The translations under genes were made by a program, and so were the position numbers. A DNA stretch of 64,000 bases from the NCBI RefSeq assembly GCF_900109205.1, contig NZ_FNZB01000001.1, positions 1,798,001 to 1,862,000 on the forward strand. Direction: 5' to 3'. Below, in pieces: positions 33,945 to 42,692 of this stretch (positions are counted from its first letter, which is position 1; every line of letters begins with the position of its first letter). The notes beneath the pieces were generated by a model. It ran no database searches and was not told the DNA's origin. It was given only the letters and a program-made list of their open reading frames with translations. Origin of the DNA: Sphingomonas sp. OV641 (GTDB lineage Bacteria > Pseudomonadota > Alphaproteobacteria > Sphingomonadales > Sphingomonadaceae).

Positions 33945-35624
33945 ATGCGAACCGCGGACCTGAAGACGGCGAGCGACGCTGACTGGGCAGAAGCGCACCG
34001 CCGCGAGAAGATCATCCGCCCACTAGCTGCCCTGGCCCGCGTCCCGGGCAACGCAGCCGCCGAAGCGCTGGATCATCTCGGGCTCGGTCGCGCCCGTTTT
34101 CACGAACTTCTCCAGCTTTATCGGGCGTCGCCAGTCGCCGCCTCGCTGTTGCCGCGCCCACGGGGCCGGGAGAGGGGAGAGCAGCGGCTTTCATCTGCTG
34201 CCGAGCAGTTGATCTCCCGAGGCATCGCGGAGTGTTACCTCACCCTCGAGAAGCCAAGTGTCCAGGCGCTCCGCCGCTGGCTCCGACATGAGGGGCAGAA
34301 GATCGGGCTGAAGGTGCCCAGCACCAAGGCGATCCAAGCGCGATTGGACAGACTGGCTCCCAAGACCGTCATGGCGCGCAGGCAAGGGTCGAAGGCCGCT
34401 GCTGACAAATGGGAGCCGACGCGAGGCGTGTTGAACGCCAGCTACGCGCTGGAGCTCGTCCAATCGGACCACACGCTGGTCGACGTGATCGTCGTCGACG
34501 ATCTGTATCGCAAGCCAATCGGTCGGCCGTGGCTCACCCTGATGGTTGATATCGCGAGCCGCACGGTACCGGGGTTCCACCTCGATATGCTCGCACCCTC
34601 GGCCGTGTCGGTCGGCATGTGCATGCGTCAAGCCGTTCTCCCCAAGGCCGATTGGTTGGCCGAGCGCGGCATGAAGGCACCTTGGGACAATCAGGGTCTC
34701 ATGGATCGGCTGCATCTCGACAATGCACGCGAGCACCGCTCCGATGCTTTGAAACGTGGTTGCCGTGCCCACTCGATATCGATCGAATACCGCCCGGTGC
34801 GTCGCCCGCACTTCGGTGGCCACATCGAGCGGCTGATCGGGACGGTGATGGGCACCGTCCATCTTCTGCCCGGCACTACCTTCTCCAATGTCGCGGAGCG
34901 CGGCGATTATGACTCCGAGGGTGAAGCGTGCATGACGCTGGGCGAGTTGGAGGTCTGGCTCGCCGCGCAGATCATCGGTCCATACCACGCCGAACGGCAC
35001 CGCGGGATCGGCATACCGCCGGCGCTCGCTTGGGCCGAGGCGATGGACCGCCGACCGGAGCTGGGCCGCCTGCCGGTGGATCGCGCCACGTTCCTGTTTG
35101 ACTTCCTGCCTTGCGAGCTGCGTGCAGTGACCCCGCACGGCATCGAGCTGTTCCACACGCATTATTGGCATGATGCGCTGTCGTGCTGGTACACGCGATC
35201 CGGGCAGACGATGCCAGTCCGCTGGGATCCGCGCGACCTTTCCCGCATCTGGCTCGAGCTGCCGCACGGTGAGCACCTCGAGGTGCCCTACCGCGACTTG
35301 CGGCGTCCCGCGATCACCCGCTGGGAACAGAGGGAGGCGGTTCGCGCCTTGCGCGAGCGCGGCCAGCAGGCCGTAGACGAGACGCTGATCTTTCAGGCGG
35401 TAGAGACGCAGCGGCTGATCGTCGCGGAAGCGGCTCACAAGACCAAGGCAGCACGGCTCGCACTTCAGAAGACTAAGGCGGCGCTGAATGACGCGCGCCG
35501 GGCCAGGAGCAGCGGCAAGCTCCCGCTCGAGCAGGGTAAACCTGCCACTCTGCCAAGGTCGACAGATAATGGGGCGAGTGATCGGCAGGCGCTTCCATAT
35601 CTGGTGGAGGAGATGCCCCGGTGA
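33945..35624 (+). CDS. tniA: TniA/TnsB-type DDE transposase
   Basis: A 559-residue Mu/Tn7-superfamily transposase. The N-terminal 150 residues form a helix-turn-helix DNA-binding region; the integrase core carries the DD35E triad D175 (VQSDHTLVD), D259 (LHLDNAREH) and E295 (GGHIERLIG), with exactly 35 residues between the second Asp and the Glu. A Mu-transposase-like beta domain follows, then a long charged C-terminal helix (about 455-515) that would contact TniB. It cuts and joins transposon ends. tniB begins in its last codons (GTGA overlap). No resolvase and no TnsA-like endonuclease gene is adjacent. Confidence 0.93.
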   Translation: MRTADLKTASDADWAEAHRREKIIRPLAALARVPGNAAAEALDHLGLGRARFHELLQLYRASPVAASLLPRPRGRERGEQRLSSAAEQLISRGIAECYLTLEKPSVQALRRWLRHEGQKIGLKVPSTKAIQARLDRLAPKTVMARRQGSKAAADKWEPTRGVLNASYALELVQSDHTLVDVIVVDDLYRKPIGRPWLTLMVDIASRTVPGFHLDMLAPSAVSVGMCMRQAVLPKADWLAERGMKAPWDNQGLMDRLHLDNAREHRSDALKRGCRAHSISIEYRPVRRPHFGGHIERLIGTVMGTVHLLPGTTFSNVAERGDYDSEGEACMTLGELEVWLAAQIIGPYHAERHRGIGIPPALAWAEAMDRRPELGRLPVDRATFLFDFLPCELRAVTPHGIELFHTHYWHDALSCWYTRSGQTMPVRWDPRDLSRIWLELPHGEHLEVPYRDLRRPAITRWEQREAVRALRERGQQAVDETLIFQAVETQRLIVAEAAHKTKAARLALQKTKAALNDARRARSSGKLPLEQGKPATLPRSTDNGASDRQALPYLVEEMPR

Positions 35625-36547
35625 GCGATCTGTCCCATCTCGCCGAGGGGTACCGCGAGCGCGCGATGTGGGCCGACAAGGAGCGGATCGCCTGGATCCG
35701 AATGGATCGGTGGCTCGGCTTTCCCAAAGCAGAGGTCGTGCGCAAGACCTTGGACGGTATGCTGCGCTACCCGCCGCGCACCCGTATGCCGTGTCTGCTG
35801 ATCTACGGGCAGACGGGGATGGGCAAATCTCGCATCGTCGAGCGCTTCGAGGCAGAAAACCCGAGGGGCTTCAACGAGGCGACAGGCACGGCGACGATCC
35901 CGGTTGTGGCCGTTCAGCTGCCGCCGCAGCCGACCGATGGCGAGTTCTACGGCGAGGTTCTCGAGAAACTCGGCGCCGGCTTTGCGGGTCGCGGCGATGT
36001 TCAGCGAGCCCGGCAGCTCACTCGCCGGCTCATGGGGCAGGTGGGGGCTCGGATGCTGATCCTGGACGAGATCAACCACATGCTGGCCTGCACGCCGCGC
36101 CAGCAGCGTGTCTTCCTCAACACGCTTCGCTATCTAGCCAACGACCTGCAGATCCCGCTCGTCTGCACCGGCAACCACGAGGCGCGCGCGGCGCTGCTCA
36201 CGGATGCGGCACTGGCCGAGCGGTTCGACGCGGTCGAGCTTGTCCGGTGGCAGAACGACGAGCCGTTTCGGCTGCTGATGGTCACGCTCGCTGCGATCCT
36301 CCCTTTACGCAAGCCATCTCAGCTGGAGGAAGAGCGATGCCGCACCGCCATCCTCGACCTCAGCGATGGGAACACCGGCCGCATCTTCCGGCTCGCCGAA
36401 ACGCTGGCCGTACGAGCGATCGAGAACGGCACCGAGCGGATCGAGGTAGGAGACCTCGACGCCGACGATCTCGTGCTCCCCTCCGTCAGCATGAAGGCGT
36501 TGGCTCAGCGCCGCGGCCGCGGGCGAGCGAAGGCGGCGGTCGCTTGA
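35621..36547 (+). CDS. tniB: TniB-type AAA+ transposition ATPase
   Basis: A 308-residue TnsC/TniB AAA+ protein that marks the target and activates the transposase. Walker A is GQTGMGKS (residues 63-70), Walker B ends in LILDE (residues 146-150), and sensor 1 appears as PLVCTGNHEAR. The start GTG overlaps the tniA stop, and tniQ begins three bases after its stop, so the three are one operon. Length matches TniB of Tn5053-like elements. Confidence 0.93.
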   Translation: MSDLSHLAEGYRERAMWADKERIAWIRMDRWLGFPKAEVVRKTLDGMLRYPPRTRMPCLLIYGQTGMGKSRIVERFEAENPRGFNEATGTATIPVVAVQLPPQPTDGEFYGEVLEKLGAGFAGRGDVQRARQLTRRLMGQVGARMLILDEINHMLACTPRQQRVFLNTLRYLANDLQIPLVCTGNHEARAALLTDAALAERFDAVELVRWQNDEPFRLLMVTLAAILPLRKPSQLEEERCRTAILDLSDGNTGRIFRLAETLAVRAIENGTERIEVGDLDADDLVLPSVSMKALAQRRGRGRAKAAVA

Positions 36548-36550
36548 GCC

Positions 36551-37702
36551 GTGGCTGGGTTGGCGCTGCCGATCGCGCCCCGTCCTCGTCCCGACGAGTT
36601 GCCGTCGTCCTGGCTCGGGCGGACCGCGGCCTGCTACGATGTATCGGTCGCCGAGTTCCGGCAGGTGCTATGGACGGCCGGTCCGAGCATGAAAGCGCGG
36701 CCGGATGTCGAGTGGGATCCGCACGAGGCGGAAAGCGTCGCAGCCGGTCTGCGGGTCGCGTTGGAGGTCGTGCTCAGCCTCGGGCTCAAGCGCCGCTGGC
36801 GGGGGCTCGCGGTGGACTGGTTGCCAAGCACTGACGGCTCCGGCCGAGCGCGAGGTGATCTCGATCTGGCCTGGTGCCACCATTGCCTTGCCGAAGCGCA
36901 CGAGGCTGGCGGAGCTTATCTCGAAGCGGAGGCGGCGCTGCCGCTCGTCTTCTGTCATCGTCATGGCGCTTGGCGTCAGGATTATTGTCGGCGCTGTCGG
37001 CCAAAGCACGCGCCGCGGTTCACCTGGCCGAGCAGCATCGAGTTCGTGTGCGGAGACTGCGGCACGCCGCTCAGGGCGAGCCGCTGGGAGCAGCCGACAC
37101 CAGCGGCTTATTTCGAGCCGGAGGAGACGGCCGCGGCGCTTCCAATCCTACTTGCGTTCGACGGGGAGGTTCGTAACGCGTTGCTCGGCCATCCCGCATG
37201 CTTGCCAGGGATGGAGCCTGTGCCCGCCCGCCAGTTCCTCACCGTGCTGCGCGATCTTACCCGAGCGCTGCTGGCGCCAAGCGCCCTCAAGACCAGTTAC
37301 ATCAACCTGTTCGACTGCCCCTTGCTTCCGATCATGCCGGAGCACAAACCGCACACATGGGGCGAACAGCCTTATTATGAGCTTTCGCCATCCGGTCGAG
37401 CTCACGTTCTGAGCGCGGTGGCAGCGCTCCTCGCCGACGAGCCCGTCAGCCGCCTGATGTCGGGCGCACATCTGCCTTTCCGCGAGCGCCTCACGCTGGA
37501 AAAGCTGCTCAACTATGTGCCTCGCTGGGTACAGGCATTGCTGATCCGAAGCAGTGCGGGCTGGCCTGCGCGCCTGCGCGTCCGCGTCGATGCCCATCAG
37601 CGACAAACGGGTATGGACGCGAACGACGTTCTGGCGCAGTTTAATGCGTGGCGGGCCGAGCGCGAGCAACGGCAACGCGAACGCACGTCGCTGATCGGGT
37701 AG
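36551..37702 (+). CDS. tniQ: TniQ-type target-selection protein
   Basis: A 383-residue TniQ protein, starting at a GTG. The N-terminal TniQ domain shows LPIAPRPRPDELPSSWLGRTAA (about residues 5-26). Zinc-binding cysteine/histidine groups are near residues 114-117 (CHHC), 138-152 (CHRHG, CRRC) and 169-172 (CGDC). TniQ/TnsD relatives choose the insertion target or recruit a guide complex; this length resembles Tn5053-like TniQ, not long TnsD. The C-terminal 120 residues (from about residue 265) show no recognised domain. No Cas gene is adjacent. Confidence 0.9.
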   Translation: MAGLALPIAPRPRPDELPSSWLGRTAACYDVSVAEFRQVLWTAGPSMKARPDVEWDPHEAESVAAGLRVALEVVLSLGLKRRWRGLAVDWLPSTDGSGRARGDLDLAWCHHCLAEAHEAGGAYLEAEAALPLVFCHRHGAWRQDYCRRCRPKHAPRFTWPSSIEFVCGDCGTPLRASRWEQPTPAAYFEPEETAAALPILLAFDGEVRNALLGHPACLPGMEPVPARQFLTVLRDLTRALLAPSALKTSYINLFDCPLLPIMPEHKPHTWGEQPYYELSPSGRAHVLSAVAALLADEPVSRLMSGAHLPFRERLTLEKLLNYVPRWVQALLIRSSAGWPARLRVRVDAHQRQTGMDANDVLAQFNAWRAEREQRQRERTSLIG

Positions 37703-38018
37703 TTTCGGCGGCGATAGGGCAGTAAGTCCCTCCAGCAACACGCTAATCAGCCAGTTCGATAATATGTATTATGTAAAGTCGAGGGAATTTTCCTGAGGCT
37801 TTCTTTGTTCCCGATCCCTCTGAATGAGGATGCGTTACCTCACACTCCGCTATATCCTGGCTCTGTCTGCATCGCGGACAAGAACGGATGCATCGGCGCG
37901 CGTTCACGCTTTAACTATGATTTGGTTCCGGCGCTTCCCTCAAGTTTTGGGTTCGCCTAAACTGGAAGCAGGCCGTGCAGTGGTTAGCCCGTTGAGATCA
38001 CCGGACGAGCCATCCCGA
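37703..38018. other. 316-base spacer between tniQ and the kinase pseudogene
   Basis: No convincing gene. This stretch is AT-richer than its surroundings and contains a perfect 14-base palindrome ATAATATGTATTAT (37759-37772). The kinase reading frame is open back to 37824, but without a good start before 38019. No sequence matching the repeat cluster at 33.8 kb was seen, so it does not look like the right end of the tni element. Confidence 0.5.
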
Positions 38019-39505
38019 ATGAACGCCTCTCTCGCCATCAGCATGCCCGAGTTGAACATGGCCGAGCGCACCCGGGCGTTCGCATGGGACCGCACGCCCC
38101 TGGGTCCGCGCAGCACTTGGCCGGCGGCCCTTCGCATCTCGGTCGATGCCATGCTTGCCTCGCTCCATCCCATGTGCCTGATCTGGGGGTCGGAGCGCAT
38201 CCTGCTCTACAACGACGGTTATGCCCCCATCCTGGGCAGCCGGCACCCCGACGCGCTTGGTTACCCGACCGCGGAGGTATGGCCCGAACTATGGCCTGAC
38301 CTGGAGCCGCTGATCGAGGGGGTGTTCCGGGGCGAAAGCGTCGCCTTCCGGGATCAGCCGCTCACCATGACCCGCAACGGGTTCACGGAGGAGACGTGGT
38401 ACGACTTCGCCTACTCGCCCGTCTGGGACGACGAAGGCGAGGTCGCGGGCCTGATGAACATCACCTCCGACAGCACCGCGCGCGTGAAGGCGAAGCGCGA
38501 GCGCGACGCCGCGACCGCCGAGGCGCAGGAAGCGGCGGTGTTCATGCGCAGCGTGCTGGCCGCCTCGACCGACTGCATCAAGGTCGTGGAGCTGGACGGC
38601 ACGCTCTCCTTCATGAGCGAAGGCGGCATGAAGACGATGGAGGTCAGCGACTTCAACGCCGTCGCCGGATGCCCCTGACCGAACTTCCTCAAGGAAGGCG
38701 GACCCGCCTACGCGAAGGAGGCGATCGAGGCAGCCAAGCGGGGCGAAACCACGCACTTCGAGGCGCCGGCCGATACCTACCTCGGCACCGCCAAGCATTG
38801 GTCCATCTCGGTATCGCCCATTCCCGGGCTGGATGGGGAGACCGCCCGCATCCTGTCGGTGTCGCGCGACCACACCGCCCTGGAGCAGGTGCGCCAGCAG
38901 CAGCAGCTCCTCAATGGCGAGCTGGCGCACCGCATCAAGAACATCCTGACAATGGTGCAGTCGATCGCCAGCCAGACGATGCGCGACGCGCCCTCGCCGG
39001 AGGAGGCATCGGCCGACTTCGCTCCCGCCTCGCCTCCTTGGGGCGTGCGACCGACGTGCTGACCGCATCGTCATGGCAGGAGGCTGGGCTGCACGAGGTG
39101 CTGGATGCCGGCCTGACGGCGGTCGCCGGGCAACGCGACCGGATAAAGATGGAAGGCCCGCGCATCCGGTTGAACTCCCAAGCCGCTCTGGCGTTGACCT
39201 TGGCCCTGCATGAATTGGCGACCAACGCCACTAAGTATGGAGCGTTGAGCAACGAGACGGGCACGGTGATGATCCAGTGGCAAGTGAGGGATGAGGAAGG
39301 TGGCCCCCACTTCTCCTTCCTCTGGCAGGAGCAGGGCGGTCCGCCGGTGTCGGCGCCGACCCGCCGGGGGTTCGGCTCCCGCATGATCGAACGCTCGCTA
39401 CGTGGCTATTTCCGGGGCGATACCACGTTGAGCTACCCGGTATCTAGCGCCGAGTTCCGGATCGAAGCGCCGCTGGCAGGTGCCGGCGAGGCGATCGGCG
39501 CATGA
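38019..39505 (+). pseudogene. PAS-containing HWE sensor histidine kinase, broken
   Basis: The reconstructed protein is about 495 residues: an N-terminal sensory region with PAS-like features (LIWGSERILLYNDGYAPILG, then WYDFAYSPVWDDEGEV), a second PAS domain, then the HWE kinase with the phospho-accepting histidine in ELAHRIKN, the N-box HELATNATKYGAL and the WxE motif in FLWQEQGG. Two lesions break it. A TGA at 38676-38678 replaces the tryptophan expected in the GCPWPNF-like PAS motif, and about one base is lost near 39021, after which the frame shifts. Its 3' end overlaps the response-regulator ATG. Family function: a two-component sensor, often feeding the alphaproteobacterial general stress response. 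Confidence 0.85.
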
Positions 39506-39870
39506 CCATCGAGCAAGCCGAGCGGGCGCGAGCCATCCTGATCATGGAGGACGAGGCGTTCATCCGCTACGACCTTGTGGACTTCTTCGAGGATCGCGGC
39601 TTCGAGGCCGAGAATGCCGACCAGGCGATTGCGCTGCTGGAAGCGAACGCCACGATCTGGATCGTGCTAACCGACGTTGCCATGCCCGGATCGATGGATG
39701 GCATGAAGCTCGGCCACTATGTCCGCGACCGCTATCCCCCGACATTGCTGGTGGTGGTGTCCGGCATCGTGAAGGTGCACCCGTCCGAGCTGCCGACGCG
39801 GGCGGCGTTCATTCCCAAGCCTTTCGATTTACGATCGATCCTACGCACGATCGACCGTTTAGCGGCGTAA
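39502..39870 (+). CDS. single-domain response regulator
   Basis: A 122-residue CheY-like receiver with no output domain. The acidic pair is in IMEDEAFIRYD (about residues 14-24), the phospho-accepting aspartate is in IVLTDVAMPGSMDG (about residue 58), a serine takes the Thr/Ser position (VVVSG), and the lysine is in PKPFD. The ATG overlaps the kinase stop by four bases, so it was made with the HWE kinase. The kinase is broken, so this regulator may now be fed by another kinase or be an orphan. Confidence 0.9.
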   Translation: MTIEQAERARAILIMEDEAFIRYDLVDFFEDRGFEAENADQAIALLEANATIWIVLTDVAMPGSMDGMKLGHYVRDRYPPTLLVVVSGIVKVHPSELPTRAAFIPKPFDLRSILRTIDRLAA

Positions 39871-40241
39871 TGGAAAGTGAAGGGGCTTGCTGCTGCCTCC
39901 ATGGCGACAGCGTCCGTGGATATTCCTGGCGCATCCATTCGGTTATGACACCAACCAAGCGGCGGTGGTTCTCCGAGAATGATGCGTTTCTGCGGCTCGT
40001 TTCCGGCGAGCAGCTTCACAGGCGTATTTTGGTAGTTTGGAGGAAATGGCGCTTGCACACCAAGCTGAACCCGCAGGTGCCTTCCTGCGCTATCGGGTCA
40101 TCCCTGCTCGTTGAAAGATGCTCTCGATGCTGCGGGTCAAGGCGCCTGGCCACTGTTTGCTCGATATTGCCAACTCCACGACGATCTCCGGCCAATGTGC
40201 CAAGATTGGGGTACGCATTGGGATCGAGCGAGCCGACCGCT
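39871..40241. other. 371-base region between response regulator and sigma factor
   Basis: No gene can be called with confidence. A 22-codon frame at 40046-40114 (start after a good GGAGGAA site) is followed, overlapping by four bases, by a TTG-started frame to 40344 that would run into the sigma factor on the opposite strand. Both have unremarkable codon use. They may be one small gene with a frameshift, or noise. Confidence 0.3.
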
Positions 40242-40916
40242 TCAGGCTGCCAGACAGCGATCGGCCGCGCGCTTCGTCCGCCAGCTTTGCAGCAGTTCGA
40301 TCTGTCTCGTGTGCACCTCGTCGATAGATGGCGGCTCGGCCTGACAGATCGCATCGTCCGCAATGATCTGAGGTTCTGATCCGGAAGCCTCATCGCGGCT
40401 CGCGTGATCCATGAGTGCGCGCAGCATCTGCCGCCCCCTTACCACGCGGCTCTTGATTGTGCCGACAGGAACCTGCTCGATCGTGGCCGCTTCTTCGTAG
40501 CTCAAGCCCTCGATTCCAACGAATTGAATGCACCGCTGCTGCTCGGGCGTCAGGCGTGGCCACAGGCGGCGAACATCGCTCAACGTCACGACCGACTCCT
40601 GGTTTGACGCCACCGGAACGTCGTTGAGTTCGGCAGTCTCGCCCACTTGTACCGTGCGTCGACGACGTACATGCGACAGAAACGAATTGCGAAGAATACG
40701 GAAGGTCCACGCCTTCATGTTCGTACCGGCTTCAAATGATGCGCGGCTGCGCCACGCCTTCAGCACGGTTTCCTGAACAAGATCCTGTGCAGCATCAGGA
40801 TTTCTGGCTAGCGATCGTGCATAGCTTGCCAGCATGGGCATCAGGTTGCTCAATGCAGCGCCGAAATCAGCCCAGTCCTCGGCAAGTGGATGTTGTTCGT
40901 AGTCCGGCTGTTCCAC
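40242..40916 (-). CDS. EcfG-type (ECF15) RNA polymerase sigma factor
   Basis: A 224-residue ECF sigma factor. Region sigma-2 shows YARSLARNPDAAQDLVQETVLKAW (about residues 33-56) and the FRILRNSFLSHVRRRR helix; sigma-4 shows GLSYEEAATIEQVPVGTIKSRVVRG (about 140-164). Sequence pattern and a short C-terminal extension (IDEVHTRQIELLQSW) resemble EcfG, the general stress sigma of alphaproteobacteria, which is held by the NepR anti-sigma. No nepR or phyR gene is near, so this may be a paralogue. The GTG at 40916 has GAGG seven bases upstream; a TTG at 40922 is the alternative. Its promoter matches its own consensus. Confidence 0.87.
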   Translation of the reverse strand: MEQPDYEQHPLAEDWADFGAALSNLMPMLASYARSLARNPDAAQDLVQETVLKAWRSRASFEAGTNMKAWTFRILRNSFLSHVRRRRTVQVGETAELNDVPVASNQESVVTLSDVRRLWPRLTPEQQRCIQFVGIEGLSYEEAATIEQVPVGTIKSRVVRGRQMLRALMDHASRDEASGSEPQIIADDAICQAEPPSIDEVHTRQIELLQSWRTKRAADRCLAA

Positions 40917-40980
40917 ACGCAAGGCCCTCGTTCGATCTAACCAGGGTGCGGTTTATACACCAGCCGGTTTACTTATAGAG

Positions 40981-41006
40981 AACACCCCCTCCCCCTGGAT
41001 TGTTCC
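40981..41006 (-). promoter_or_regulatory. candidate EcfG-type promoter of the sigma factor
   Basis: On the minus strand GGAAC (41006-41002), 17 bases, then TGTT (40984-40981). EcfG promoters in alphaproteobacteria read GGAAC, 16-17 bases, CGTT. It lies about 65 bases upstream of the sigma start codon, in the right place for autoregulation. Confidence 0.5.
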
Positions 41007-41096
41007 GTCGTTCACAGATGAAGCTCGAGGGGCGGTCTCAGCGCGCGCTAGACGGAAGGCAGAAACCGTGAATCCGTCACATCGGGCGATGGCAGG

Positions 41097-42692
41097 TCAG
41101 CGCCTCCGCCTGCTCGCGAACCAGGCCCAGCTTGCGGGCAATACCGCTGACGCCATCAATATCGTGCCGACAACATCATGGTCACGCTGAAGGATCGCGC
41201 CGGCGACCAGCATTCCGGCAGACAGGACGTTGGGATCGGCGCGCCGGAGCGAGGCCGGGGGTGAGACTGCGCGTTTGTGCAACTCGATCGGCAGCGCGCC
41301 CGACCGTGCGACACGCTCCGCGAAGGTCACCAAATCGGGGGATACCGCGGCCAGCCGGCCAAGGCTTGTCGCCAGCCGCCGTCCGCCCCGCTTGAGTCCG
41401 GCCGGGCCGATCCGCTCGCGCAGAAGTTCGCGCGCGATCGGCGCGGCGCGCGCGGCGATGTCGAAGCCGGGATCGAGCCGTCGCACGAACCCTTCGGCGA
41501 TCAACAGGGTGCGCAGCAGCAGGGCGAGATCGGGCGGCAGCGCCAGCCGGTAGGTTCGCAGCAGCGCGAATACACGGCCGAAGATGTCGGCTAGCTCGAT
41601 CTGCTGGAGTACCGCCCCGCGGAATCGCCCAGTGAGCGCGTCGAGGTCGCGGGCCAGCGCCTGACGATCGACATCGGTTTCGCCGGACCATTGCAGCAGC
41701 ACGTCCGTGACCGACCGCGTATCCTCGCTTGCGATCGCAAGGATGAGCGTGACGACCTCGTTCCTCCGGGCGGGGCTGAGCACGCCGACCGCGCCGAAGT
41801 CGATGAACGCGAGCGAGCGATCGGCAAGGACAAAGACGTTGCCGGGATGGGGGTCCGCGTGGAACCGGCCGTTGAAGATGATCATCCGCAGCACGGCATC
41901 CGCGTAGCGGCCGGCGACCTCCACGCCCCCCTCCTGCGCCCCGTCGATAATCTCGCGGACTGGCACGCCGTTGAGCCGCTCCTGCACGTTGATCCGGCGC
42001 CCGACCTGATCCCAGTAGAAGGCGGGCGTGCGGACGCCGAGCGGCTGCAGGAAGGCCCCGATGCTCTCGCAGGCTGCCGCTTCGGCACTGAGGTCCATTT
42101 CCTGCGACAGACTCTCCGCGAAAAACCGGAGCAGGTCGTCAGGTTTGAGGCGCCGTATCTCCGGCGAGTGCCTCGCGGCAAGCCGCGCGATGCGGCGGAG
42201 CAGCCGAAGGTCGGCATCGACTCGTTCCGCGATCCCCGGCCGGCGTATCTTGACTACGACTTCGGTTCCGTCGCGAAGGGTGGCGGCATGAACCTGCGCG
42301 ATCGACGCCGCGGCGATCGGGTCGCGGCCGAAGCTCGCAAACACGTCCTCGATCGGGGAGCCGAGCGCGGCCAGGATCGTCGGCTCCAGCGCCTCGAACG
42401 GCAGCGGTGTCACGCGATCCTGCAGCGTTGCCAGCGCACGCACCCATTCCGGCCCTAGCAGGTCTTCACGGGTCGCGAGCACCTGCCCCAGCTTCACCGC
42501 GACAGGTCCAAGGTCCCGCAGCAGCGCGACGACCCGCTCGGGCGTACAGACGTCTGCCGGCTGCTCCGAGCGACCTGGCAGCAGACCCAGGCGAGCGGCC
42601 AAGCCGTTCAGCCCGTGGCGGCCCATGATCTGGATGAGTTCGGCAAGGCGCGCGCGCTCACCGAGTTGAGGCTCGTCGTCGTTGACGAGCAT
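41097..42692 (-). CDS. ABC1/UbiB-family atypical kinase
   Basis: A 531-residue AarF/UbiB-like protein. Diagnostic features are KLGQVLATREDLL (about residues 66-78), the alanine-rich nucleotide loop AAASIAQVHAAT (about 126-137), the catalytic segment DPHPGNVF (about 285-292) and IDFGAVGVL (about 300-308), and a weak hydrophobic C-terminal region. UbiB-type proteins are membrane-associated ATPases needed for quinone biosynthesis or lipid handling. The ATG at 42692 overlaps the TetR stop. It is the last gene of the mlaD-tetR-ABC1 unit, which is an unusual partner set. Confidence 0.9.
   Translation of the reverse strand: MLVNDDEPQLGERARLAELIQIMGRHGLNGLAARLGLLPGRSEQPADVCTPERVVALLRDLGPVAVKLGQVLATREDLLGPEWVRALATLQDRVTPLPFEALEPTILAALGSPIEDVFASFGRDPIAAASIAQVHAATLRDGTEVVVKIRRPGIAERVDADLRLLRRIARLAARHSPEIRRLKPDDLLRFFAESLSQEMDLSAEAAACESIGAFLQPLGVRTPAFYWDQVGRRINVQERLNGVPVREIIDGAQEGGVEVAGRYADAVLRMIIFNGRFHADPHPGNVFVLADRSLAFIDFGAVGVLSPARRNEVVTLILAIASEDTRSVTDVLLQWSGETDVDRQALARDLDALTGRFRGAVLQQIELADIFGRVFALLRTYRLALPPDLALLLRTLLIAEGFVRRLDPGFDIAARAAPIARELLRERIGPAGLKRGGRRLATSLGRLAAVSPDLVTFAERVARSGALPIELHKRAVSPPASLRRADPNVLSAGMLVAGAILQRDHDVVGTILMASAVLPASWAWFASRRRR

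Noticed and set aside
35488..36834. A 448-codon frame overlapping tniB
   Set aside because: Arginine-rich out-of-frame shadow; TniB has Walker motifs in its own frame.
37703..37823. Right end of the tni element directly after tniQ
   Set aside because: No copy of the GTGGAC repeats or mirror sequence seen at the left side is present here.
38676..38678. UGA as selenocysteine in the kinase
   Set aside because: The position aligns with a tryptophan codon of the PAS domain, a second lesion is present downstream, and no SECIS-like structure or selenocysteine gene was seen.
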